Translations under genes and position numbers: made by a program
Notes under the pieces: generated by a model
What the model was told of the DNA's origin: nothing
Database searches by the model: none
The model's input: the letters and a program-made list of their open reading frames with translations, nothing else
Part shown: piece by piece, positions 37,001 to 45,578 of the stretch
Layout of the letters: each line of letters begins with the position of its first letter
Position numbering within the stretch: the first letter of the stretch is position 1
NCBI GenBank assembly: GCA_965249685.1
Contig: CBDFMN010000003.1
Coordinates: 124,001 to 188,000 of the forward strand
Direction: 5' to 3'
Source of the DNA: RH-AL1 sp965249685
GTDB taxonomy: Bacteria > Pseudomonadota > Alphaproteobacteria > Rhizobiales > Beijerinckiaceae
DNA: 64,000 nucleotides

Positions 37001-37666
37001 CTCCGCTCCTCCCATTAACGGAAATATCTCTCGGGTTTCATTAGGCTGAAACCCTGACGGAAATCCCTCAAAAAGCCAATGGCGGTATAGATCCTCCGGC
37101 GAGGTCATTGCAATATCATAGTTTTCTTTGTAAAAAACTGGTTCAAAATAAAGCTTTGAAGACAAGGGAACAATATTCGCAATTCCAAATCTTTTGAATA
37201 GCTCTATGGCTGCCGGACGACTTCTTATATTCTGTCCGCCTATCGCTACACTGTTCAATGTAAACTCATATAGATCTAGTTCTGACTCCCACCTTTCCTC
37301 AGGCCTTTTACTATCCAAAGTATATGGCCGCCTTTCATCAAGGCCGCTTGCAACGTAATGCAGTGTATACTGCCAACTGTCGATAAATAAACGTTGAAGG
37401 TCTGGGTTTAGCTGACGATACACCTGCCAATCAAAGTCTTGAGGTATCGAGCGCCCGTTAGATTTGTAGAATTGGAGCGCTTTCTCGAGCGTAGGAAACC
37501 GTCCTTCGCGTCTACCATGCGAGACATAATGATCTAAAAGTCTCCGCCTTCCTGTAAGGTTCTGAAGGTCTGGATAATGAATTTGGTAGAATCGTTCGTC
37601 GAAATCGCTGACGGGTACATCGCTTACACCTTTGCGACTCAACTTTCGTATTAGATAGCTCTTCAT
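34016..37666 (-). CDS. Large TPR plus double glycosyltransferase protein, AT-rich
   Basis: 1216 residues. The N-terminus (about 20-260) has repeated FDERFYQIHYPDLQ-like and HYVSHGRREGRFP-like units seen in polysaccharide glycosyltransferases. TPR-like repeats follow (ALYSAIGSYHLINRRHEKAV, PYLLRGDAHRNLHQTALALS). Then come two GT4/GT-B domains: one with IIILACLDIPQCTRYRVQQK ... EIKWLEASVLGIPSIVS, one with LVCNVFFAPQSHGGATRVVE ... FGHIGGRSPHKG ... APSIWPESHGLVTREALFYG. It probably builds surface polysaccharide or glycosylates proteins. Base use is far more AT-rich than the surroundings, and IS elements flank both sides, so transfer is likely. The stop lies at the IS junction, so the C-terminus may be clipped. 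Confidence 0.85.
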   Translation of the reverse strand: MKSYLIRKLSRKGVSDVPVSDFDERFYQIHYPDLQNLTGRRRLLDHYVSHGRREGRFPTLEKALQFYKSNGRSIPQDFDWQVYRQLNPDLQRLFIDSWQYTLHYVASGLDERRPYTLDSKRPEERWESELDLYEFTLNSVAIGGQNIRSRPAAIELFKRFGIANIVPLSSKLYFEPVFYKENYDIAMTSPEDLYRHWLFEGFPSGFQPNETREIFPLMGGAEYPKCFDWRSFIGLKANHKTTYPFKIQALRALFDSMASSKAQQFVSAPGSSALYSAIGSYHLINRRHEKAVKAYNKSLVYDQTLAKPYLLRGDAHRNLHQTALALSDYRKAMEFTQYSVWAIVNLGSIYSSEGEHEKAFELFESNYHRWAGTPEFREAIDNLVESHFRVIGDEIRKTLRIGHINDANEKADYQLRRLTSRIESLKVTKAHGIVGSIQASNSDSVGGRIIILACLDIPQCTRYRVQQKVEQLTSQGVSVDVFEMNDTFAFMNSVVGATAAIFYRVPAFPKVIESILYTRALGIPTFYDVDDLIFTTAFPDKYESYGGQITYDEYVGLQYGVPLYRHALGLCDFGISSTSPLADQMRPYVRSNIVYVVANALDSKSAFSLACGNTRRLIGPEIRIFYGSGTKAHNEDFNDIVGPALLDILQTHNNVKLVVVGYINLDYRFKTLMDRVDCIPFVQNTDQYSAILSTCDINISVLRAGLMTDCKSEIKWLEASVLGIPSIVSRTAVFSRIITDGVDGMLAADHHQWMVAFDKLLKDVVTRQKVGEAARVKALKDYGSSKIGLDLWKALSSSFKASPLPDEAPPLSLPTEARPCVLVCNVFFAPQSHGGATRVVEDNVNYFLDHCSKDFDIAIVATDDRMPIGQFRQENYRGCRLFRIATPQEINMDWRPFNNANEDPYKRVLDLIKPAIVHFHCIQRLTASIVQITMERNIPYIITLHDTWWICDYQFMIDRENMLVDPAERVFSGPLPDGVSKTDSIERRQRLRMLLSAARYVLPVSLSFSKIHEAIGLDNIRVIKNGLSKLPPVLPSQQNERLTFGHIGGRSPHKGASLIETVLKKNRFSKIRLVMIDGMLEYGEEVTETWGETEVILQGQYPQDKINELFASFDVLLAPSIWPESHGLVTREALFYGKWVVASDRGAIADDVEESINGFKVDVSSPDGLSNVLSMMNNTIGSFKDVAVPKSAVRSSDGQALELAELYSAVFVGGIH

Positions 37667-38089
37667 ATAGGGCTCTTTATTTTCCGACTCTAGAGTCGTC
37701 GCATGATCTAATAGGTCGTCAAACGAATAAGCTGGGGCAACCTAGAATGTACCCAGCAAAGTTCCGGCTGCTTTGGATAATTAGGGGCATCGAGGTCGAC
37801 TACTACGCTTATTACTGAACTAGATATATCTAGGCCTTAGCTGACAAATTGCATACCTCCTATGCGTTAGATACAAAGCGGCAAATCGGACTTGCTCGGG
37901 AGTCGCTGAAAAATGTGTCATTGTGCTGACGTCCACGATAGCGGATCAAGCAAGGTAATGAACCCCTAATGTTGATTCTTGAACCGCCTGTTGCCTGATT
38001 CATTCGTAGCTTTCTGAAAGGCGACGATGGCGTGGTTCGATTTGACGGCTTTTGAATGGTGGTAATTCGACGCGAAGCTATTGTGTAAT
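37667..38089. other. Non-coding AT-rich spacer between the glycosyltransferase and an IS
   Basis: About 420 bases with stops in all frames and no gene I can support. It contains a 14-base palindrome (CGACTCTAGAGTCG near 37685) and the likely upstream region of the glycosyltransferase, whose ATG is preceded by AAAGAG. The right part may be debris of an older insertion. Confidence 0.5.
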
Positions 38090-39233
38090 ATCAGCATGCG
38101 CCGAGCGTGACTCGTCCGGCTATGCGAATCGGCTGAAGCTTGAATCAATGGTGGGGACAGGAGCGTCCGCCATGAGTGTTCCGATTGCGCTACGATCTGA
38201 TTTCGATGCCGCCGCTCTGAGAGGTATTGCAAAACTCACCAAGGATGCGGCGCAAGGGCGCCGCCTGTTGGTGCTGGCGGCAATCTATGACGGTGGCACG
38301 CGCACCGATGCGGCGCGGATCGGCGGGGTAGGCCTCCAGACCATCCGCGATTGGGTTCTGGCTTTCAATCAGGACGGTCCCGAGGGGCTGATCGACGGCA
38401 AGGCGCCAGGCCATGCCCCAAAGCTGAACGACGCGCAGCGCCAGGCGCTAGTACAGATCGTAGAAAGCGGGCCGATCCCTGCCATCCATGGTGTGGTTCG
38501 ATGGCGACTGAGGGACCTTGCGTGGTGGATCTTCGAGGAGTTCGACATCAGCCTGGACGAGACGACAGTCGGCCGTGAGCTGCGCAATCTGGGTTATCGT
38601 AAGCTGTCCGCTCGGCCGCAGCATCACGCCCAGAACGAGGCGGCCCTGGCGACATTTAAAAAAACTTCCCCACCGAACTGGCGGCGATCCAAGCCCAACT
38701 TCCGCCCGACACAGCCATAGAGCTCTGGTGGCAGGACGAAGCCAGGGTTGGTCAGAAGAATACGATCACCCGGCGCTGGGCGAAACGCGGAACACGGCCG
38801 CGCGCCCCCCATGATCAACGGACCAAGTCGGCCTACATCTTCGGGGCGATCTGCCCGGCCAAGGGAAAGGGAGCAGGTCTCGTCCTGCCCTGGTGCACCA
38901 CACAAGCCATGGCCGAACATCTCAAGGAGATCAGTCTGGCGGTCGATCCGGGTGCCCACGCAGTCCTGATGCTCGACCAGGCTGGCTGGCACACGTCCGC
39001 CAAGCTCGCTGTGCCCGACAACATCACACTGCTGCCTCTGCCGCCGCGCAGCCCCGAACTCAACCCTGTCGAGAACGTCTGGCAATACCTACGCGGCAAC
39101 TGGCTGTCGAACCGCGTCTTCACGTCCTACGACGACATCGTCGGCCACTGCTGTGACGCCTGGAACAAACTCACCGCCCAGCCATGGACAATCATGACCA
39201 TTGGGTTGCGCGATTGGGCTCACAAATGCTGAT
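38090..39233 (+). mobile_element. IS630-family element with probable -1 frameshift transposase
   Basis: Inverted ATCAGCAT / ATGCTGAT ends bracket a two-frame transposase. Exact ends are uncertain because flanking TA duplications are not clear. The upstream part is HTH DNA-binding and the downstream part is a DDE nuclease. The frame switch occurs at a run of seven A. Confidence 0.7.
38172..39232 (+). CDS. IS630-family transposase, two frames joined by -1 frameshift
   Basis: Frame one starts at ATG 38172 (MSVPIALRSDFDAAALRGIA), has HTH parts (TRTDAARIGGVGLQTIRDWV and ETTVGRELRNLGYRKLS) and reaches ATFKK. At TTT-AAA-AAA-AC (38655-38665) a -1 shift gives KNFPTELAAIQAQLPPDTAI and ELWWQDEARVGQKNT, the DDE domain, with AVLMLDQAGWH and PRSPELNPVENVWQYLR, ending at TGA 39230-39232. 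The shift restores a full-length IS630 transposase of ~350 residues. It may be programmed frameshifting rather than decay. Confidence 0.75.
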
Positions 39234-39380
39234 CAACGCAGATTGGTATAATACGATTGAGCGCGGCGGGGTGGCGTGCGTCTCGACCTGAGGCGTGGCA
39301 CGACACTCCTGCAAACCATTGTGGAGCCTTGAAAGACGCCGTGGGCCCGTTGAGGACGGCTTCACCTGCTCGTTGCCCTA

Positions 39381-40431
39381 GAGCGCTTTTGCTGAACGTC
39401 GATTTGAAAGTGCTTTCCTTGGGTCTGTCTTCCTGATTCCATCGCCTGCGACGGGTCGGGAGGTGATTGTGGTGCAAGCCTACAGCGGTGACCTGCGCAG
39501 TCGCGTGATCAAGGCGGCAGTCGACGGCATGTCGGTGCGGCAGGCGGCGGCTCGGTTTGGTGTCGGCGTGGCGACGGCCATCGTCTGGGTCCGGCGTTTC
39601 CGAGCGACCGGCGAGGCGATGCCTCGGCGCCAGGGCAAGCCGCGCGGCTCCCGGCTCGACGCGCATGCCGACTTCATCCTCGCCCTCGTGGAGGCAGGCA
39701 CCAAGGCCATCTCGCTGGCCGAGATCGTCGCGCGGCTTGAGGCCGAGCGCGGCGTTCGCATCGGGATCACGAGCGTCTGGAAACTCCTCGACCGGCACGG
39801 CCTCACGTATAAAAAAAGACCGCCCACGCAGCCGAGCAGCAGCGCGAGGACGTTCGTCAGGCGCGGCAGGCCTGGTTCGACGGTCAACTCGATTTCGATC
39901 CAGACAAGCTAATCTTCATCGACGAGACCGGCGCTTCGACCAAGATGGCGCGCCTGCGCGGTCGCTCGCGACGCGGCCAGCGCTGCAGGGCCGCTGTGCC
40001 GCACGGCCACTGGAAGACCACCACCTTCACCGCCGGGCTGCGCCGCAGCGGCATGGGCGCGCCGATGGTGCTTGACGGCGCAATGAACGGACCGGCGTTC
40101 CTCGCCTACATCGAGCAGGTGCTCGTGCCCACGCTGGCGCCAGGCGACATCGTGGTTAGGGACAATCTGCCGGCCCACAAGCCCACCGGCGTGCGCACCG
40201 CCATCGAGGCCGCCGGCGCGAGCCTCCGCTACCTGCCGCCCTACAGCCCCGACTTCAACCCCATCGAGATGGCCTTCGCCAAGCTGAAGGCGCTGCTGCG
40301 CAAGGCCTCAGCTCGGACCGTTCCCGACCTATGGCAGGCCATAAAGGAGGCGATCCCGCAATTCGAGCCACGCGAGTGCGCAAACTACTGCGAGCATGCC
40401 GGATATGAGCCGACATAAGGCGAAAATGCTC
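39381..40431 (+). mobile_element. IS630-family element with TA-flanked inverted ends
   Basis: The ends GAGCGCTTTTGC and GAGCATTTTCGC (inverted) are each flanked by TA (39379-39380, 40432-40433), the target duplication of IS630 elements. Length is 1051 bases. The right flank is the C-terminal part of a SulP transporter gene; the left flank is not its other half, so the locus was rearranged after insertion. Confidence 0.85.
39463..40418 (+). CDS. IS630-family transposase, two frames joined by -1 frameshift
   Basis: Frame one has MIVVQAYSGDLRSRVIKAAV, an HTH (SVRQAAARFGVGVATAIVWV) and GITSVWKLLDRHGLTYKK. At a run of seven A (39811-39817) a -1 shift gives KTAHAAEQQREDVRQARQAW, then DPDKLIFIDETGASTKMARL, DIVVRDNLPAHKPTGVRTAI and YSPDFNPIEMAFAKLKALLR, a complete DDE triad, ending at TAA 40416-40418. 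The element is otherwise undamaged, which favours programmed frameshifting. Confidence 0.8.
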
Positions 40432-40432
40432 T

Positions 40433-40890
40433 AGGCGCGTTCCTGTTCTTGCATCGCATGGCCGAGTCGGTTGAGGTGCGGGACCGCACGGCGTTCCTCG
40501 GGGAAGATCAGGTCGACGGGGACATCGGCGGCCGCACCGCCTACGATGCCAAGGCGGCCTTGGATCCGCGCGTCATGGTCTACAAGATCGGCGGCGCGTT
40601 CTTCTTTGGGGTGGCGGCCGCCGTCAGCACGGTCCTGGAGGGCATCGCCCAATACCCCCGCACCTTCATTCTCGACATGTCCGATGTTCCGCTCATTGAT
40701 ACGACGGCGGCCGGGGCGCTCGAACTGTTTACCCGAAAACTGCGCCGCACCGGCACCAGGTCTTTATTGCTGGAGCGAGGCCAAATATCCGGCGCACGAT
40801 GCTTGCAGCCGGACTGAGCCAGCAGAAGGTGTCCTACTCCGGTTCGGGCGCGGAAGCGCGGGAGATCAGCGCGCCGAAGACGTGGGTCCG
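40433..40890 (+). pseudogene. SulP transporter remnant (STAS domain), cut by the IS
   Basis: The frame begins at the IS junction with VPVLASHGRVG-type reading and, in the correct frame, FLHRMAESVEVRDRTAFLGE, then ALDPRVMVYKIGGAFFFGVA and RTFILDMSDVPLIDTTAAGA, the cytoplasmic STAS domain of SulP anion transporters. A frameshift near 40780 separates RRTGTRSLLL from RRTMLAAGLSQQKVSYSGSG. The membrane part is missing. It is dead and lies tail to tail with mdcB. Confidence 0.75.
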
Positions 40891-41726
40891 ATACCCTCGA
40901 TCGCCTCTACGAAAAGGGCCATTGCCAACAGGTCGGCGCTCCCGCCGGCACTGAGGTTGCGCTTGACGAACTCGGCATGGATGAAGGCCGCGTCGAGCCG
41001 CCAGCCGGGGCGTGCGATTCCGCCCGCCCGCATAAAGCCAGCGGCGCTTGCGCGAGCGAAAGCGAGGCCCAAAGCGCCGCCGCGATGAAGCAGGTTGGTG
41101 TCCTGGAGCACACCGACGATCGCGTGGACTGTGTGGACGCGCGCGGCTTCGGGGTCGTGAGGCGCCAGCGCCCGGCCTTGCGCCAAGGCCGGCAAGGCGA
41201 TGGTGTAGAGGGTGGGAAAACCGGCCGCCGCCTCGCCGCGCGCGCCCGGCGCGCCGTATAGCCGCCTCGCGCGCGTGCCGTGGCTGTGGAGCGCAATAGG
41301 TCCGTTGCGGATCGCCTCGCCCCATCGCTCTTTGACGAAAGTGCCGAGCGAGGTGCCGGGCGCGGCACCGGCGGCGGCGCAGAGGAGCCCAAGTCCGAAG
41401 ATCGCGCCGCGATGCGTGTTCACCCCGCCTGTGGTGTCGAGAAGTGCCGCTTCCGCCTCGATTCCTATGGCGCGGAGGTCGGCCAACGCCGCGCCCTGCG
41501 CGCCTGCGGCGGCGAACCGGGTGAAATAGGGCTGGAGGAAGAGCGCGCTCCGCCGCAGCAGTGCAGCGTCCATGTCGCGATGGCTGCCGCTGTCCATAAG
41601 GCTGACGAGGCCCGGTTTCGGCCAAGTTTCGAGTTCCAGGAGCAGGCAGGAGCAGGCGAGCGCTCCGATGTCCTCCGCCGGGGTCGCCTTGGGCTCGGTG
41701 ACGGCTTGCGTCGCGCCTGGGCTCAT
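40866..41726 (-). CDS. mdcB: MdcB, triphosphoribosyl-dephospho-CoA synthase
   Basis: 286 residues from ATG 41726. It has the CitG/MdcB family pattern ALACSCLLLELETWPKPGLV, DSGSHRDMDAALLRRSALFL, TTGGVNTHRGAIFGLGLLCA and DTNLLHRGGALGLAFARASA. It makes the prosthetic-group precursor that is attached to the acyl carrier protein MdcC. It is the last mdc gene here; the partner transferase MdcG is not next to it. It starts seven bases after mdcE. Confidence 0.88.
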   Translation of the reverse strand: MSPGATQAVTEPKATPAEDIGALACSCLLLELETWPKPGLVSLMDSGSHRDMDAALLRRSALFLQPYFTRFAAAGAQGAALADLRAIGIEAEAALLDTTGGVNTHRGAIFGLGLLCAAAGAAPGTSLGTFVKERWGEAIRNGPIALHSHGTRARRLYGAPGARGEAAAGFPTLYTIALPALAQGRALAPHDPEAARVHTVHAIVGVLQDTNLLHRGGALGLAFARASAAGFMRAGGIARPGWRLDAAFIHAEFVKRNLSAGGSADLLAMALFVEAIEGIGPTSSAR

Positions 41727-41733
41727 TCGCCGC

Positions 41734-42450
41734 TCATCCGGAGGCCAGATGCGCGACGCGCGCCGCCAGGCCGGCCGCCTTGGGTCTGCCGCCGCGGTCT
41801 TGCCCCAAGCTATCGCGGCGGTCGCCTTCGTCGCGGCACGCGAGCACGGCCGCCAATTGGCGAGCGAGCGAACGCGCGGGGTCCCACGTCTCCAGGACGG
41901 CGCCCGTCTTCGCAAGATTGTCGAGGCCGGGCGCAAAGACCGGGGTCGAGCGGGCTCGATCCTCTAGAACGTCGAGCGGGAGCTTCGTCACCCGTGCCAT
42001 GGAGGGGAGATCCATGACCTCGGGGGCGGCGCCGGGCAGGGCGACAAGCGTGCGGGTCGCGAGCGCAGTGGCGATGAAGGCGCCGGCTGCCGTGTGTCCG
42101 TAGAGCAGGCCGAGCGTGGGGATGCCGCGCTGGTCGGCGAGGATCAGCGCCTTGGCGAGATGCCCGAGATAGTCGCTGAGGCCCAGAAGTTCGTCGCGTT
42201 TGCTCATGCGCTGGCTGTCGCTGTCGACCAGCACGAGCAGCGGACCGCTGCCACCCGCCGCGATCACGTCCAGCACGTGCGCGGCAAGCTTGATCGCCTC
42301 GTCGACCCCAAGCGCCGCGCGGTTGGCGACGCCGATCACATGCGCCTCGCCACCCTCCATCGGAGCGGAGCCGAAGATCAGGTTGGCCGCATCGACGGCG
42401 ACGGCGTGGCCATCCGGGAAAAGCGAGGCCAGGATGTCATCGAGCTCCAT
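41734..42450 (-). CDS. mdcE: MdcE, malonate decarboxylase gamma subunit
   Basis: 238 residues (MELDDILASLFPDGHAVAVD). A crotonase-like carboxylase fold with SGPLLVLVDSDSQRMSKRDE and LLYGHTAAGAFIATALATRT fits MdcE, which with MdcD decarboxylates malonyl-S-ACP. ATG 42450 overlaps the mdcD end by 14 bases. Confidence 0.88.
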   Translation of the reverse strand: MELDDILASLFPDGHAVAVDAANLIFGSAPMEGGEAHVIGVANRAALGVDEAIKLAAHVLDVIAAGGSGPLLVLVDSDSQRMSKRDELLGLSDYLGHLAKALILADQRGIPTLGLLYGHTAAGAFIATALATRTLVALPGAAPEVMDLPSMARVTKLPLDVLEDRARSTPVFAPGLDNLAKTGAVLETWDPARSLARQLAAVLACRDEGDRRDSLGQDRGGRPKAAGLAARVAHLASG

Positions 42451-43348
42451 GCTTGATCTCCTGCACCCGATCGGCCAGAGCCACGAAGTCGTCGGCTGCC
42501 ATGGCGGGAACATCTATCGCGTTGGCGACGCCGAGCGCGTCCCAAACGTCGCGCGCGTCGGCGCAGGCCCCGAACCGCTTCAGCCGCAGTTCCAGGCGCG
42601 CCTGCTCCGCCTTCATCGCGTCGAGGTCGAAGCGCGCCGGCCGCGCCAACAACGCCAGCGTGGCGGCGCGGAAGCTCTCGACCGTGTCGTCGGCGAAGCC
42701 GTCGGCCACGCCCAGCAGGCGGCGGTGCTTGCCGCCCATCGTGCGCCAAACCAGCGCGCGGTCCTTCGAGTCGAACTCTTCCACGCCCTTGTTGGTCTCG
42801 ATCACCTCCGGGCCGGAGACGCTGATGCGGCCCTGCTCCGACACGATCAGGCCGCTGCAGCAAGCCGAGACGAGGCCGCCGCCGCCGTAGCAACCGGCTC
42901 GGCCGCCGATGAGGCCCAGCACCGGTACCCCGGCGGCGCGCGCAGCGAGCAAGGCGCGCATGATTTCGGCGATCGCCAACTCGCCGGCGTTGGCCTCCTG
43001 CAGGCGCACGCCGCCGGTGTCGAAGAGGACGAACACGGCCGACGGCTTCGCGGCGAGGCTGCCCCGCAGCAGGCCGACCAGCTTGGCGCCATGCACCTCG
43101 CCGACCGCGCCGCCCATGAAACGCCCCTCCTGCGCTGCGATGAAGACCGGCTGGCCTGCGAACATGCCGCGGCCCACCACCATGCCGTCGTCGAACTGCT
43201 TGGGCAGGCCGAAAAGGTCGAGGTGCGGGCTCGTCTCCCGTTCTTCCGGGCCGATGAACTCGTGGAAACTGCCGGGGTCGAGCAGGGTGGCGACGCGCTT
43301 GCGCGCGCTCGCCTCGTACCAGCTTACCGCTGAGGGGTCATGCAGCAT
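42437..43348 (-). CDS. mdcD: MdcD, malonate decarboxylase beta subunit
   Basis: 303 residues from ATG 43348 (MLHDPSAVSWYEASARKRVA). Carboxyltransferase-type motifs are GEVHGAKLVGLLRGSLAAKP, VFVLFDTGGVRLQEANAGEL and GGRAGCYGGGGLVSACCSGL. With MdcE it forms the active site that releases CO2 from malonyl-ACP in the cytoplasm. Confidence 0.9.
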   Translation of the reverse strand: MLHDPSAVSWYEASARKRVATLLDPGSFHEFIGPEERETSPHLDLFGLPKQFDDGMVVGRGMFAGQPVFIAAQEGRFMGGAVGEVHGAKLVGLLRGSLAAKPSAVFVLFDTGGVRLQEANAGELAIAEIMRALLAARAAGVPVLGLIGGRAGCYGGGGLVSACCSGLIVSEQGRISVSGPEVIETNKGVEEFDSKDRALVWRTMGGKHRRLLGVADGFADDTVESFRAATLALLARPARFDLDAMKAEQARLELRLKRFGACADARDVWDALGVANAIDVPAMAADDFVALADRVQEIKHGAR

Positions 43349-43356
43349 CCCGGCGC

Positions 43357-43671
43357 TCAAGGCGCGTCCTCCGCGATGAGCCGCACACCCTGGGCAAGCC
43401 GCAGCGCCACCGTATCGGGCCGCGCGCCGCCGTCGTTGATCGAAAGCCGCAACCCGCCGGCCGGATACCGCGCGCAAAAGTCCTCGACGACGGCGCGCCA
43501 GACCTCGCCGAAGCCGTGCGCCGCCGTGGCGATCTCCACCACGCATTCGGTCGGCGGCAACGTTCGCTCCACCAGGACTTCGAGATTGCCGGACGCGACG
43601 ACGCCGACCAGCGCATGCCGCCTGGAGCCGGCCGCCGGCTTTGCCTCGTGACGAAAGGTCAGCGTCTCCAC
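43357..43671 (-). CDS. mdcC: MdcC, malonate decarboxylase acyl carrier protein
   Basis: 104 residues from GTG 43671 (VETLTFRHEAKPAAGSRRHA). The motif GVVASGNLEVLVE holds the serine that receives the phosphoribosyl-dephospho-CoA group, and ECVVEIATAAHGFGEVWRAV is conserved. It carries the acetyl/malonyl thioester between MdcA and MdcDE. The stop lies eight bases before mdcD. Confidence 0.88.
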   Translation of the reverse strand: METLTFRHEAKPAAGSRRHALVGVVASGNLEVLVERTLPPTECVVEIATAAHGFGEVWRAVVEDFCARYPAGGLRLSINDGGARPDTVALRLAQGVRLIAEDAP

Positions 43672-43684
43672 GGGGCGGCTCTCC

Positions 43685-45352
43685 TCACCAGTTGCGGAAT
43701 TTGGAGGGCGGCCGATAGAGCCCGCCCGACCAGCGCACGAGGTCCTTGATCGAGCGGGCGGCAAGCAGGCTGCGGTCGGCGTTTAGGGGGTCGAGACCCA
43801 GGTCCTCCGGCCTGCGGATGATGCCGCGCTCGCGCAGGCGCTCCACCATCGCGCGGTCGCGGCCGCGGCCGACGTCGGTGTAGCCGGCGACGCCGCGCAC
43901 CGCCTGTTCGCGCTCGTTGCGATCGCGGCAGAGCAGCAGGTTGGCGATACCCTCCTCGGTGACGATATGGGTCACGTCGTCGGCATAGATCATGATCGGC
44001 GCGAGATCGAGATCGAGTTTTCGCGCCAGCGTCAGCGCGTCGAGGTGCTCCACGAACATCGGCACGTTGTTGTCGCCGAAGGTCTCGCCGATCTGCACCA
44101 CGAGCTTGCGGCCGCGGCGCAGCGCCGCCGGAGTCTCGGGGTCGGCCTCGGCGCCGGCCTTCAGCCAGGGACCGCTCGGGTGGCGGCGGCCGCGCGGGTC
44201 GCTGCCCATGTTCGGCGCGCCGCCGAAGCCGGCGATGCGGTTGGTGGTGACCGTGGAGCTGTTGCCGGCCAAGTCGATCTGCAGGGTCGAACCGATGAAC
44301 ATGTCGCAGGCGTAGAGCCCGGCCGTCTGGCAAAAGGCGCGGTTCGAGCGCAGCGAGCCGTCGGACCCGGTGAAGAAGACATCGGAGCGCGCCTCCATAT
44401 AGTTGTCCATGCCGACCTCCGAGCCGAAGCAATGGACCTGCTCCACCCATCCCGATTCGATCGCGGGGATGAGAGTCGGATGCGGGTTGAGCGCCCAGTG
44501 GGTCGCGACCTTGCCCTTCAGCGCCAGTTTTTCGCCAAATGTCGGCAGCAGCAGTTCGATCGCGGCGGTGCTGAAGCCGATGCCATGGTTGAGGCGCTTC
44601 ACGCCGTACTCGGCGTAGATCCCCTTAATCGCCAGCATGGCGGTCAGGATCTGCATCTCGGTTATGGCGCCGGGATCGCGGGTGAACAGCGGCTCGACGT
44701 AGAAAGGCTTGCCGGCCTCGACCACGAAATGCACGCGATCGCCGGGGATGTCGACGCGCGGCACGCGGTCGACGATGTGGCCCACCTGCGCGACCACGAT
44801 CCCGTTCTTGAAGGCGGTGGCCTCCACGACGGTCGGCGTGTCCTCGGTGTTGGGGCCGGTGTAGAGGTTGCCCTCCTGGTCCGCGCTGACGGCGGCGATC
44901 AGCGCGACGTTCGGCGTGAGGTCGATGAAGTACCGTGCGAAGAGCTCGAGATAGGTGTGGACGGCGCCGAGCGCGATGGCGCCGCCGAACAGCATGCGGG
45001 CGATGCGCCCCGCCTGCGGGCCGGAATAGGCATAGTCGAGCCGCCGGGCGATCCCGGTCTCGAAGACGTCGAGGTGCTCCGGCAACACGATGCCGGACTG
45101 CACCATGTGAAGGTCGTGAACCCTGGCCGGATCGACGCCGGCGAGCGCCCTGGCGAGCAGGTCGGCCTGCTTCTGGTTATCGCCTTCTAGGCACACCCGG
45201 TCGCCCGGCCGGATGATGGCTTCCAACAGCGCGACCGCATCGACGCGATCGACACGCTTGCCCCGGGCAAGGTGGGCCGCCGCCGCGATCCGCTCGTCCC
45301 GCGCCGTCCGCTCCGTGTCCCAGACCCGCGCCCCCACGTTGCCTCCTGCCAC
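43685..45352 (-). CDS. mdcA: MdcA, malonate decarboxylase alpha subunit (acetyl-ACP:malonate ACP transferase)
   Basis: 555 residues with RPGDRVCLEGDNQKQADLLA near the start, TPNVALIAAVSADQEGNLYT, RLNHGIGFSTAAIELLLPTF, WVEQVHCFGSEVGMDNYMEA and TTNRIAGFGGAPNMGSDPRG, the CoA-transferase-like pattern of MdcA. It swaps acetyl for malonyl on the carrier protein. It is the first gene of the operon, divergent from tex. Confidence 0.93.
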   Translation of the reverse strand: MAGGNVGARVWDTERTARDERIAAAAHLARGKRVDRVDAVALLEAIIRPGDRVCLEGDNQKQADLLARALAGVDPARVHDLHMVQSGIVLPEHLDVFETGIARRLDYAYSGPQAGRIARMLFGGAIALGAVHTYLELFARYFIDLTPNVALIAAVSADQEGNLYTGPNTEDTPTVVEATAFKNGIVVAQVGHIVDRVPRVDIPGDRVHFVVEAGKPFYVEPLFTRDPGAITEMQILTAMLAIKGIYAEYGVKRLNHGIGFSTAAIELLLPTFGEKLALKGKVATHWALNPHPTLIPAIESGWVEQVHCFGSEVGMDNYMEARSDVFFTGSDGSLRSNRAFCQTAGLYACDMFIGSTLQIDLAGNSSTVTTNRIAGFGGAPNMGSDPRGRRHPSGPWLKAGAEADPETPAALRRGRKLVVQIGETFGDNNVPMFVEHLDALTLARKLDLDLAPIMIYADDVTHIVTEEGIANLLLCRDRNEREQAVRGVAGYTDVGRGRDRAMVERLRERGIIRRPEDLGLDPLNADRSLLAARSIKDLVRWSGGLYRPPSKFRNW

Positions 45353-45578
45353 GCGTGAGCGCGTGCCCTAACATAAGCCGGAAAGGCAGCCAAACGATCG
45401 GTGGCCGCGCTTGTCGTAAGGAGGATAGCGCGAGAGGAGAGTTTGGCGGAAGGCGCAGGTCGCCACTTTCGGTGAGCATGGCCATGGAGGAGCGTGGCCA
45501 CGGAGGCGCGCGACCATTGAAGAATCATCGCGAGCTCGTCCATAAGCGCGCCCCGACCCTCGCCCCAAAAGGTGCTCC

